In this document: in pieces, positions 25,333 through 34,347 of the stretch | How positions within the stretch are numbered: the first letter of the stretch is position 1 | How the letters are laid out: every line of letters starts with the position of its first letter | DNA from: Spirosoma endbachense | GTDB lineage: Bacteria; Bacteroidota; Bacteroidia; Cytophagales; Spirosomataceae | Length of the DNA stretch: 64,000 nt | Assembly (NCBI RefSeq): GCF_010233585.1 | Contig: NZ_CP045997.1 | Span: forward strand, 1,577,749-1,641,748 | Reading direction: 5' to 3' | Notes under the pieces: generated by a model | Told to the model about the DNA's origin: nothing | The model's database searches: none | The model's input: the letters and a program-made list of their open reading frames with translations, nothing else | Translations under genes and position numbers: made by a program

Positions 25333-27882
25333 TCACCAGAACGCTACCAGATCGCCCGTTACATTTTCCACGACATAATGCTTACCGTACTTTTTGTCAC
25401 CGGGTTTGAACGTTGTTTGTCCTTTTTTCCACGGATAGCTCGTGTTTGTGTAAACATGCAGGCCCTCATCCGTAACGCCTTCATCCGGGTAGATACGGAC
25501 GGTTGCATTTTTCAGACCCATCAGGCGAATACAGCGTTTCATATGCTTCACCCCCGATGTCATTTCCTGACACGACACGATTCCGTCAGCCTGATCAATA
25601 AACAGGCGACTTTCCCGATGCCAGGCTTTCGGCATGGAATAGACCGAATAGCCATTCGCCAACTCCGTTTCGTAGCCCGTCAGAATGGGCGCTCCCTGCG
25701 GTAGTTTGAATCGATGGGTAATGGTTGTATTGGGGCAGTAACCCGAAAAGAAAAAGCCATTACTGCCTCGGGAAATGGTCAAAACGGGGTTTTTAACCGA
25801 TGGGTTTCGCTTTTCGATCCGGTAATCCAGACCAAATTGATTCAGCACGTAGCGCATCAAAAGCGGGCCTGTAAACAATTGCTCCGGGTCGTCAGGAGTC
25901 AGCAGCTTTCCGCCCGTAAACTTGCTCGAATTGGTGCCGCGTACATAAGCCACCTTGCCGCCTTTCCACTCCGGTTTTTCGCGTACCCAAACCACGTCGC
26001 GTTCGTTCGCAGCCTGCGTCATTTTTGCCAGTACCTTGGTACCAGCATCGCTCTTGTTCTTTACTTGCGTGGCAATGCCGCCACCCGAAAAAAGCGCATT
26101 GTGGACAATCTTGTCCGGGTATTTTTTCGTCAGCTCGTCGAGCGTTATGGTTGAATTTACCCGAAACTCACCGTCAATAGCAGTGGTGTTCTGGAGATTT
26201 AGCAAACTCAGGAAAGCAGGTCCGGCATGATAGGCAGGGCCATAAATGAGTAGTTTGCCGCCATTCTGCACAAAATCAATCAACGTTTTTTCGAGCGAAG
26301 AACCGGCTTCCGGCACAATGGAAACCAGAATCGACTCACTGAAATAAGCCGGTTTTGACGCTAACACTTTCTGGAGCGAACCGGTCGATGTAATTGTGTT
26401 TAACGGAAACCCATTGTTGATAGCCTGCCGGATAAGCCAGTCGCCGTAATAAATTTCCGGGAGTCGTTCGGGCTGTTTGTAGGCCCAGCTATGGTATTCA
26501 TCGAACGGATATACCCAAACCAGTGGGCCCGGCGCAGTTGGCGAATCGTAGCGCGCTTTCAGAATATGGGGCGTCACTTCATCGGGCACCTGAGCGGGCA
26601 TCTCACCATACGAATTATCGGCCGTCAGGAAATTCAGGTGCGTTGGCAGACGGATCTCGCCTTTTGCATTGATGCGCGCCACCGACATAGGCAGGTAAAT
26701 ATCGTGCGGCTCCTGACCGTAACGATCCAGCCACGGACTATTGACCCACCACGGATCATGTGTATAGTAGCGAAACAAATAACGCTCGTCGGGCAACTCG
26801 GCCATTCGCGACATGTAGCCTACCATTTCCAGGCCAAAATCACCATCCAGGGCCGCCCAGGGCGAATTAGGCGGAGGAAGCATGTTGTAATGACCGCCGT
26901 AAATCTGCTTTAAATCAACGCCGTCGCGGGCTAAATCGGCCCCTGTCGATAAGTTGGTACCTCGCGTCTGAATCTGAAATTTCGGGCATTCTTTACGAAA
27001 CATATTCCAGAAACCCGCAATCAATTCTTTTGTATTCGCCAGTTTTTCGGGCGCAAACGCTTTCCCATTGAAGATGGCCCCCGTCGATGACCAGCCTTCG
27101 ACACCGAACCCAAAGCCGTTACTGAGCCAGATGAAATCGTACCCCAGATCGGTCAGGAAATGCTGGCTCTGCCGACCCAGAAACGTACCAAAAGGCGTAT
27201 TGGCCGGAATACCTTTTGGATATCCAGCATATGCATCCGCATCGGCGTTCAGGGTCGAATAACAACTGACCATGGTCTTGTGCCCCATGGCGTTGCCACC
27301 CAGAATTTCCGGATGTTTTTTGTACTTAAATTCTGATTTGGCAAACTCCGGCCCCGGATCAAACGTAGCGCCAATCCGAACGGGTTTGCCGGTAATTCGC
27401 TGACCCGTTTCTTTCAGTGTTTGAATAATGAACTTCAAATCACCGTACGTAAATGCGGGCGGGTTTTCCATGTACACATAAGCCCGTTCGTGAAGCGATA
27501 ATTCTTTGGGTCCCGAACCAACTTCGTGCTCGGTGTTGGGGTTACCGATGTAACGCGCCCATTCGAGCGGCTGATCCAGCCTGCCTTTGTAATCCAGAAT
27601 CTCCGACCCATCCGATGTCCAGAGCATCACCGAAACCGTATCGGTATGGCGCAACAAAGCCGACCATTGCGTAAAAAGCTCGGTAGCAACCTGCTGAATA
27701 TAAGCCTTGTCGTTCTTCTTGAATGGTTTGAGCGACGCTTCCAGTGTAATGTTGTTGAATGGCTTTCCTCGTAGCGTCGAGTTGTCCAGATTTGGCGTAT
27801 CGGTACTGGATATTTCCGAATACGTAAAACCAAAAATGGCTACGGTGAGCAGGCACAGTAAGAGTAAGGCTTGGGAACGCAT
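25333..27882 (-). CDS. Large secreted protein of unrecognised family in a glycan locus
   Basis: From ATG 27882 (MRSQALLLLCLLTVAIFGF, signal peptide) this encodes 849 residues. I recognise no named family. The first half has segments typical of a (beta/alpha)8 glycosidase: NNITLEASLKPFKKND, PVRIGATFDPGPEF, YDFIWLSNGFGFGVEGWSS, FQIQTRGTNLSTG and PLVWVYPFDEYHSW. Around residue 560 the stretch ILVSIVPEAGSS..VQNGGKLLIYGPAYHAGPAFL resembles a GATase-like or flavodoxin-like domain such as the trimerisation domain of GH42. The C-terminal part is beta-rich. A new glycoside-hydrolase-like family acting with GH106 is plausible but unproven. It is downstream of SusD after 145 bases holding a hairpin. Confidence 0.65.
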   Translation of the reverse strand: MRSQALLLLCLLTVAIFGFTYSEISSTDTPNLDNSTLRGKPFNNITLEASLKPFKKNDKAYIQQVATELFTQWSALLRHTDTVSVMLWTSDGSEILDYKGRLDQPLEWARYIGNPNTEHEVGSGPKELSLHERAYVYMENPPAFTYGDLKFIIQTLKETGQRITGKPVRIGATFDPGPEFAKSEFKYKKHPEILGGNAMGHKTMVSCYSTLNADADAYAGYPKGIPANTPFGTFLGRQSQHFLTDLGYDFIWLSNGFGFGVEGWSSTGAIFNGKAFAPEKLANTKELIAGFWNMFRKECPKFQIQTRGTNLSTGADLARDGVDLKQIYGGHYNMLPPPNSPWAALDGDFGLEMVGYMSRMAELPDERYLFRYYTHDPWWVNSPWLDRYGQEPHDIYLPMSVARINAKGEIRLPTHLNFLTADNSYGEMPAQVPDEVTPHILKARYDSPTAPGPLVWVYPFDEYHSWAYKQPERLPEIYYGDWLIRQAINNGFPLNTITSTGSLQKVLASKPAYFSESILVSIVPEAGSSLEKTLIDFVQNGGKLLIYGPAYHAGPAFLSLLNLQNTTAIDGEFRVNSTITLDELTKKYPDKIVHNALFSGGGIATQVKNKSDAGTKVLAKMTQAANERDVVWVREKPEWKGGKVAYVRGTNSSKFTGGKLLTPDDPEQLFTGPLLMRYVLNQFGLDYRIEKRNPSVKNPVLTISRGSNGFFFSGYCPNTTITHRFKLPQGAPILTGYETELANGYSVYSMPKAWHRESRLFIDQADGIVSCQEMTSGVKHMKRCIRLMGLKNATVRIYPDEGVTDEGLHVYTNTSYPWKKGQTTFKPGDKKYGKHYVVENVTGDLVAFW

Positions 27883-27907
27883 GAGTAAAGGGTATGGGTT
27901 GAATTCT

Positions 27908-27986
27908 GTCATGCTGGTGAAGGTCGCAACGTAACGTTTAATATACTCTTGATTCTACGTTAAGATGCACTCGTCATCAGCATGAC
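27908..27986. repeat. Nested inverted repeat with GTCATGCTG ends
   Basis: GTCATGCTGGTGA and TCATCAGCATGAC (12 of 13 pairing) enclose a second pair, AACGTA/TACGTT. On the minus strand a T-rich run precedes it. Such CATGCTGA-ended palindromes recur between genes in many Bacteroidota. Here it separates susD from the large downstream gene and may act as a partial terminator. Confidence 0.55.
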
Positions 27987-28027
27987 AAAAAAATAGACAA
28001 ACGAATTTCCACCAATCTATTGTGCGA

Positions 28028-29464
28028 TCAATAGCCCGGATTCTGCTTCAGTTTGGGATTCAGGTCTATTTCGGCTTGCGGAATAGGAAATAAAACCTCA
28101 AAATCCTGAACCGAAAAGTTAAGTTTCTGACTCGCATAATGGGCATTCAGGACCGTCTGCGCGCGCCCGGTCCGGACCAGATCGAACCACCGATGACCTT
28201 CATACAGGAACTCTATCCGCCGTTCGCGTTCAAGCGCCAGTCGTAAATCGGCCTGCGAAAGACCCGCCAGAACGGGTAGCTTGACACGCTGCCGAATCTG
28301 ATTGATGTAGGGAAGCGCATCCGCTGGTTTGCCCTGTTCATTCAGCACTTCGGCATACATTAACAATATATCGGCATAGCGAAGAATCGTGAACGAAACG
28401 CTCCCATCACCCGGATCAACGGCCTTAAAATCCACAAACTTCAATCCATAACGACTGTATGATTTCTTGCCCCCAATCAATAAAACCGAATCGTTGACCG
28501 ATATGGCCTTACGGGCGTCGCCGTTTTCATACGCTTTGATTAAGTCCAGCGTTGGCACGATACGGCCCGACCCCTGTGCATTTCCCGGAAAGATAGCCAT
28601 ACTCGTAATGGCGGGCGTAAACAGCGACGAATAGTTATTGCCCAGCGTCTGGCCCGACAGATAATCGACTTCCAAAAGCGTTTCCGGCAGATTGACATTA
28701 CCGTTGGTCGACAGCGATTTATAATCGGCCACCAGCGAATACTGCTTTGAGTCGATCACCTCTTTCAGTTTGGTAGCTGCCAGATCGTAACTCAGTTGAG
28801 TCAGGTATACTTTACCCAGCAGGGCTTTGACCGTCATTTGCGAGGCTCTGGTTTTGTCGGCAGTAAGCGTGGCGGGCAAGAGTGTTTCGGCACTGGTCAA
28901 ATCGGCCAGAATCAATTTGTAAACCTCTTCTTTGGGCTTCAGCGTTAAATCAGCGGCCGCTACCTGTGCCGGGCTGCTGAAGGTTTGCGTCGTGATGGGC
29001 ACATTGCCAAACAAACGAACCAGATAAAAATAGCTGAACGCCCGCAGAAACTGTGCTTCGCCTTTAATCCGGTTCTTGGCGGTCTGATCGAAATTGACCG
29101 CATCGATCCGGTTCAACAGGTTGGTCGACTGCGAGATTGTGTACAGGCATGTATTCCAGACCGATCGAACAAACGCATTGGTTGCTGTAACCCCGTTCTG
29201 GTCCATTTGCATCTCATCGGCGGATGGCGACGACCACTGAATTTCAGCGTTATCGGTCGACAATTCGCCAATATACTGAATCGTACTGCCTCTATATAGC
29301 TCCCGTGAGGTACTATAAACCCCGACCAGGGCCGTCTCAAAATCATTCTGATTCTGATAGAAACTCTGATCACTAATCTGGTATGCTGGCTTCAGATTCA
29401 GAAAATCCTGGCAAGATGATAAAGTGGCCGTCAGAAACAATATGGCCAATATTCGCTTTTTCAT
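28028..29464 (-). CDS. SusD/RagB-family nutrient-binding lipoprotein
   Basis: This 478-residue surface lipoprotein caps the SusC channel and binds oligosaccharides. The start at 29464 (MKKRILAILFLTATLSSC) puts the lipobox Cys at residue 18 and is preferred over 29488. TPR-like helices and the RagB/SusD C-terminal domain are seen: AQFLRAFSYFYLVRLFGNVPI near 145, RYADILLMYAEVLNEQGKPADALPYINQIR near 370, RRIEFLYEGHRWFDLVR near 420 and FPIPQAEIDLNPKLKQNPGY at the very end. It follows susC after 32 bases, as usual. The order supports one transcription unit for the glycan locus. Confidence 0.92.
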   Translation of the reverse strand: MKKRILAILFLTATLSSCQDFLNLKPAYQISDQSFYQNQNDFETALVGVYSTSRELYRGSTIQYIGELSTDNAEIQWSSPSADEMQMDQNGVTATNAFVRSVWNTCLYTISQSTNLLNRIDAVNFDQTAKNRIKGEAQFLRAFSYFYLVRLFGNVPITTQTFSSPAQVAAADLTLKPKEEVYKLILADLTSAETLLPATLTADKTRASQMTVKALLGKVYLTQLSYDLAATKLKEVIDSKQYSLVADYKSLSTNGNVNLPETLLEVDYLSGQTLGNNYSSLFTPAITSMAIFPGNAQGSGRIVPTLDLIKAYENGDARKAISVNDSVLLIGGKKSYSRYGLKFVDFKAVDPGDGSVSFTILRYADILLMYAEVLNEQGKPADALPYINQIRQRVKLPVLAGLSQADLRLALERERRIEFLYEGHRWFDLVRTGRAQTVLNAHYASQKLNFSVQDFEVLFPIPQAEIDLNPKLKQNPGY

Positions 29465-29496
29465 GGCAGTAAAAGGAGAATTAATCAATGGAGTGA

Positions 29497-32400
29497 TTAA
29501 AAAGTTACGCGCAGGCCAACGGTATAGGTCCGTGGGTTCGGATACGAGAAAAAGTCGACGCCACTCTTGGCCAGATTATCGCCCCCGGTGCTGCCTTCCG
29601 GATCATAACCCGGATATTTCGTGAAGGTGTAGAGGTTCGTCACATCGGCATAGACAGATAAGGCCTGGAGTTTCAATTTGCTAATGACCGTGGATGGGAA
29701 TGTGTAGGAAAGATTAACATCCCGAATGCGGGTGAACGAACCGTCGAACAGGTATTTGGTCGTTCCGGCGCTAAAGCCGAAGGCATAGTCGTTCCGAATA
29801 GCCCGGCTGTACAAGCCTGCACCCGGATTTTCTGGTGACTTCCAGCGATCAGCCATCGACGCTAACTGATTCTGAACCCCGGCTCCATTCAAAGACACTT
29901 CCCCACCCTGGAAATAAATCTGATTGCCATAAGTACCATTCAGGCTAATGCTCAACGCGAAATTCTTGAAACTGAAGCGATTACCGAGACCCCAGGTAAA
30001 TTTAGGCCAGGGGTTACCCACAATCGTTTTATCCGACGTATTGATTGTACCATTGCCATCCGCATCCTGGTATTTGTAATCGCCCGGCTGTACTCTTGGA
30101 TTCTGGATAGGGCTTTTGCTGATTTCCTCCGGAGTCTGGAAAACGCCCAAAATGTTGAGGAGTCGGAAGCTGGAAATCGGATAGCCAACCTGTGCGACCT
30201 GATAATCGGAGGTGACGATTCGGGCCGCTTCGGAGTTGAGCGCCAGCACTTTATTGCGGTTCCAGCTGATGTTAAAATCGGTATTCCACTGAAATGGGCC
30301 TTTGCCGATGTTCTGCGAGTTAACCGTTAGCTCGATCCCCTTATTTTCGACCTCGCCAATGTTCTGAACTGACGTGCTAAAGCCGGAAGCGGATGGCAAG
30401 GTTACGTTCAGCAGCAGGTTCTTCTTATAAGCCTGATAGGCATCGACCGTAAACGACAATCGGTTCTGAAACAGCGACAAATCCATGCCGACGTTCGATT
30501 GTACGGATTGCTCCCAGGTCAGTTCGTCATTCGCTAAACTGTTCGGCACCACCCCCGATACGATCTGCCCGTTCGATACGGTGCGAGCAACGCCCAGCAA
30601 TCCCTGAGTGGCATAATTTGGGATCAGGTTATTACCCGAAACCCCAAAACTGGCTCTGAGTTTCAGATCACTGATAAAACTGGCCGATTTCATAAAAGGC
30701 TCATCCGACAAACGGTAAGCCGCTGAAATCGACGGGAACGTGCCCCAGCGATTTTTTGCGCCGAACCGCGAGCTGCCATCCTGTCGAATGGTTGCGGTCA
30801 GTAAGTACTTTCCGGCATAGGTATAATTGACCCGAGCCAGCCACGACATGATAGCCCATTCGCTGATGTAATTCGTACCCGTCGAGACGGTACCGGCTGC
30901 CAGAAAAGGTACATAATCTGTAGAAAAACCAGTTGCCCCAGCCTGCAAAATTTCATCCGAATTTTTCTGGATGGTATAACCTACTAAGGCATCGATATCG
31001 TGTTTTCCGCCAAACTTATGCCGATAATTCAGGGTATTTTCGTTCAGCCAGTTCAGGCTTTTTACTTCAGTTGAACCCGCTGTAGCCGCCCCCGTCCGAC
31101 TGGTAGCCAACCCTACCTTCGACGATTTCCATAAGCGTGTCACATTGTTGGAATAATTCACGCCAACCGATGTTTTCAGAATAAGTCCCGGTGCCAGTTC
31201 AAATTGCAGGTAATTATTGGTGAACACATTGGTATTGTTGCGTTTATCCGAAAACTCGGCGGCAATTACCACCGGATTTTCGACCGGAATACCCGTTGGG
31301 CTGGAAAACTCAGAATAAGGTGTTCCATCGGCATTATACACCGGAATAGTTGGATCGCTTGCCAGCGCTGCCGAAATCAGTCCCCGGAATTGCAGGTGAC
31401 CTTCGGCACGGGCAAAATCGCCGTACGAGTGTGCGCCAGAAAACGAAGCGCCTATTTTCAGGCGTTGGCTAAGTTGGGCATCGATGTTGGTACGCAGGGT
31501 AAATTTGCTGAAGTCAGAGCCGATGATGATGCCTTTCTGGTTGAAATAGCCGCCCGACACGTAATAACTGACATCCTTACTGGTGCCACTGGCCGACAGC
31601 TGGTAATTCTGAACCATCCCTTTTCGGAAAATGACGTCCTGCCAGTCAGTACCATAGCCTTCGTCAGCAAACTGACCCGGATTCCGGAATTCGGGTTTGA
31701 CCTGGGTAGCGGTGCTGCGCACATTATTCGGATCAGACGCTTTCCCGCCCGCAAACACCCAGGCGTTGTCGCGTCCTTCAGCGACGAATTCAGCATATTG
31801 GCGAGGTGTTAACAACTTCATCTTCCTGGCCAATTCCTGAACCCCGGTCGAATGTTCGAAGCTGATGGTAGGTTTGCCTAACTTGCCCCGTTTGGTGGTA
31901 ATGATAATGACGCCGTTGGAACCTCGTGAGCCATATATGGCCGTTGCCGACGCATCCTTCAGCACCTGAATCGACTCAATATCAGCAGGATTAATGATGC
32001 TAAGTGGGTTGATGCGGTTCGTTGAGCTACTATTGGCAATACCACTGGCCGTATAGGAGTTCGAACTGAAAGTACTCAAATCGGAACCTCCTCCGCCCGT
32101 GCCAATGGCATATCCATCCACCACATACAGGGGCGAGTTACCGCCCGTAATGGAGCTGATACCCCGAACAATCACGTTGACATTTCCCCCCGGCGCGCCC
32201 GAGGTTTGCGTGATTTGCACACCGGCCACTTTTCCCTGCATCATCTGATCGACGCTTGTGGCTGAGGGTACCGGCACCAGGTCTTTACTGGTGAGGTTGA
32301 CGATAGAGCCGGTAAGATCTTTTTTGCGCTGTGTTCCATAACCAACCACAACCACATCCTGCAATTGCTGCTGGTCAGTTTTTAGGGCGACATTTATGCT

Positions 32401-32712
32401 CGAACGCGGTTGGCCGTTGCCATTCGTAACGGCAATTTCCTGTGGAGCATAGCCAATAAAGCTGACAACCAGCGTTGCATTGCCCGATACATTGAGTTTA
32501 AAGCTACCATTCGTATCGGTCGTCGTACCGTTTGTGGTTCCTTTTTCCGTGATGGTCGCTCCGACCAACGCTTCACCGTCTTCGTCAGCCGTGATTTTAC
32601 CACTTACCAACCCTTTGGTTGATTGAGCAGACACAACCTGTACGACGGCTAAAACACTCAACATGCTCCCAATCACCAGGAGCCGTAGCCGATGGAATAA
32701 AAAATGGTTCAT
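29497..32712 (-). CDS. SusC/RagA-family TonB-dependent outer-membrane transporter
   Basis: This 1071-residue protein has a signal peptide. A carboxypeptidase-regulatory-like domain (GLVSGKITADEDGEALVGATI, about 33-115) is followed by the SusC signature VVVGYGTQRKKDLTGSI and the plug domain (IVRGISSI..SPLYVVDG; VLKDASATAIYGSRGSNGVIIITTKRG). A 22-strand barrel ends in RTYTVGLRVTF. It imports large oligosaccharides using TonB energy. There is no N-terminal anti-sigma interaction (STN) domain, so regulation is probably through the GntR protein rather than an ECF system. It lies 38 bases from the isomerase gene. Confidence 0.93.
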   Translation of the reverse strand: MNHFLFHRLRLLVIGSMLSVLAVVQVVSAQSTKGLVSGKITADEDGEALVGATITEKGTTNGTTTDTNGSFKLNVSGNATLVVSFIGYAPQEIAVTNGNGQPRSSINVALKTDQQQLQDVVVVGYGTQRKKDLTGSIVNLTSKDLVPVPSATSVDQMMQGKVAGVQITQTSGAPGGNVNVIVRGISSITGGNSPLYVVDGYAIGTGGGGSDLSTFSSNSYTASGIANSSSTNRINPLSIINPADIESIQVLKDASATAIYGSRGSNGVIIITTKRGKLGKPTISFEHSTGVQELARKMKLLTPRQYAEFVAEGRDNAWVFAGGKASDPNNVRSTATQVKPEFRNPGQFADEGYGTDWQDVIFRKGMVQNYQLSASGTSKDVSYYVSGGYFNQKGIIIGSDFSKFTLRTNIDAQLSQRLKIGASFSGAHSYGDFARAEGHLQFRGLISAALASDPTIPVYNADGTPYSEFSSPTGIPVENPVVIAAEFSDKRNNTNVFTNNYLQFELAPGLILKTSVGVNYSNNVTRLWKSSKVGLATSRTGAATAGSTEVKSLNWLNENTLNYRHKFGGKHDIDALVGYTIQKNSDEILQAGATGFSTDYVPFLAAGTVSTGTNYISEWAIMSWLARVNYTYAGKYLLTATIRQDGSSRFGAKNRWGTFPSISAAYRLSDEPFMKSASFISDLKLRASFGVSGNNLIPNYATQGLLGVARTVSNGQIVSGVVPNSLANDELTWEQSVQSNVGMDLSLFQNRLSFTVDAYQAYKKNLLLNVTLPSASGFSTSVQNIGEVENKGIELTVNSQNIGKGPFQWNTDFNISWNRNKVLALNSEAARIVTSDYQVAQVGYPISSFRLLNILGVFQTPEEISKSPIQNPRVQPGDYKYQDADGNGTINTSDKTIVGNPWPKFTWGLGNRFSFKNFALSISLNGTYGNQIYFQGGEVSLNGAGVQNQLASMADRWKSPENPGAGLYSRAIRNDYAFGFSAGTTKYLFDGSFTRIRDVNLSYTFPSTVISKLKLQALSVYADVTNLYTFTKYPGYDPEGSTGGDNLAKSGVDFFSYPNPRTYTVGLRVTF

Positions 32713-32749
32713 AAGTTAGAGATTAAGGGTTTAAGGAGGTAGGGCAATC

Positions 32750-34246
32750 TTATCCGTCAATGATGACTGATTCGATTTTCAGGTAATCGGCAATCTTTTG
32801 AATCGTTTCGGCATGGTGGCCGACGCCCAGGGCAAAATGGTGCGTTGGGCCTTCTTTGATCCATCGTTTGAGGAACGTGCGGACATCCGGTTTGAAAAAA
32901 CCCCGCGTGTTGGTATTACCGGTTGGTGGTATTGGTCCTGCGATGGATTCGCCTTCAGCAATGATGAATTTCATTTTGCCCTCATAGGTCGAGTTGATGC
33001 TCAGCATCGTAATCGGTCCTTCTTTGATCTTAAATTCGACACCGGCGCCGAAACCCGGCTTACCGTGGTATTTTTTCAGGCTCCGCAACACTGGCTGACC
33101 TTCGGCAATGGCGATATTGTGGGGACCATCATGCCCAACCAGCACAAAATCTTCCTTGAAATCGACGGGATGGAACTCGGCGAAGCTACCTCCAATGTCC
33201 AGCCGCTCCATGATGAGCATCGCAATACAGGTTTTCAAATCCGATTCACCACACATGGGAAACCCAGCACCCTGGAGTAGTGAATTGCCGACAATCAGAT
33301 TCGACATAACGACCCGCGTATCGCTACCTTCTGGGCCATCGTAGTAATAGGCTAATCCATCGAGCTTTTTGGCTTTAATGAATTTTTCCAGTGCAACAGC
33401 CGCCTGGGCAGCTATGTGCAGATCGGAATCCCTTAGTTTTTCGGAAATTGGGTCGGAGACCGGATCGGGCGTATCAAAAAAAGCCAGAATACGCTCTTTA
33501 ACGGCATCTATTTCCGCGTCGGTTGCCTGATGATACTGCGTAACAATCTCATGAGCCTCGCACTGAACAATGTGGGCGCCAAAATGAGCCGTCAGCATCG
33601 TCGAATCCGAGTGCATATCGAGCATGGCTTCGATCGGATGACCGATATGCCCGATTTTGGCCGTTTTCAAATCATGTAGAACAGCCGCGATTCGGCAATA
33701 TTCTTCGAGTTCACTATCGACGGCGGGGTCGTCATACAACGTTCCGATAATCATCTGCGGCACTTTTTTGCCCATCCGAACGGCTACCCCAGCAAACTCC
33801 GGCAAAGCACAGATATCATCGTTATACAATTGCAGATACGTTGATGCATGACTGTAATCCATCGCTTTATCGGGCTGAAGGGCGACCAGAACAATCGGTG
33901 TTTCGATGCTTTTGATGATTACGCCAAACGTGCTCGACGTAGCATAGGTAAGCATATCACAGAAAATCAGATCCAGATTTGCCGCATTGAGTTTTGGAAC
34001 AAGCTCGTAGGCTTTCGTTACATCGTCGACCAGCCCAAAATCTATGATTTCTACCGAGTTCAGCGATTCTACTTTCTCAATAAAAACGGTCTGTTTTTTC
34101 AACAGATCGTCTAATAATCCGTCAAACTGACCCCAATATTTGAAATAGCCTACACCAAACACGCCAATTCGGGGACGTGTCTTTTTTCGTTTTACAATAC
34201 CCGCTTCATGAACCGGCGCAACACTATTTAGTATGTGATTCTCCAT
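32750..34246 (-). CDS. L-arabinose/L-fucose isomerase-fold sugar isomerase
   Basis: The 498-residue cytosolic protein resembles AraA/FucI isomerases, which convert aldoses to ketoses with a divalent metal. The AraA-like catalytic set can be aligned: Glu in MCGESDLKTC (about 320), Glu in GGSFAEFHPVDF (about 340), His in VGHDGPHN (about 357) and His in HHFALGVGHH (about 470), with the ending VIIDG like AraA. The N-terminal domain RIGVFGVGYFKYWGQFDGLL is also typical. It is not close enough to call AraA: the linker sequences and the GFGAGVEFKIKEGPITMLSI strand are divergent. The likely substrate is a pentose or deoxyhexose released by the neighbours. A palindromic box lies 32 bases before its ATG. 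Confidence 0.75.
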   Translation of the reverse strand: MENHILNSVAPVHEAGIVKRKKTRPRIGVFGVGYFKYWGQFDGLLDDLLKKQTVFIEKVESLNSVEIIDFGLVDDVTKAYELVPKLNAANLDLIFCDMLTYATSSTFGVIIKSIETPIVLVALQPDKAMDYSHASTYLQLYNDDICALPEFAGVAVRMGKKVPQMIIGTLYDDPAVDSELEEYCRIAAVLHDLKTAKIGHIGHPIEAMLDMHSDSTMLTAHFGAHIVQCEAHEIVTQYHQATDAEIDAVKERILAFFDTPDPVSDPISEKLRDSDLHIAAQAAVALEKFIKAKKLDGLAYYYDGPEGSDTRVVMSNLIVGNSLLQGAGFPMCGESDLKTCIAMLIMERLDIGGSFAEFHPVDFKEDFVLVGHDGPHNIAIAEGQPVLRSLKKYHGKPGFGAGVEFKIKEGPITMLSINSTYEGKMKFIIAEGESIAGPIPPTGNTNTRGFFKPDVRTFLKRWIKEGPTHHFALGVGHHAETIQKIADYLKIESVIIDG

Positions 34247-34277
34247 AACACTCAGTTTGTGTCTTTATTAGATTCAG

Positions 34278-34294
34278 TTAGTGCACTAAGTTAA
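34278..34294. promoter_or_regulatory. Candidate operator in front of the isomerase gene
   Basis: TTAGTGCACTAAGTTAA contains the perfect 12-base palindrome TTAGTGCACTAA. The block GCACTAAGTTAA is shared exactly with a site before the transporter gene (35618-35629). The position 32 bases before the isomerase start suits repression by the GntR/UTRA protein encoded at the other end of the locus. Confidence 0.6.
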
Positions 34295-34347
34295 AAAATG
34301 AGCAAGTCTCCCCTCTCGTATACCAATTGTTGAAAAAAAGGTGATTA

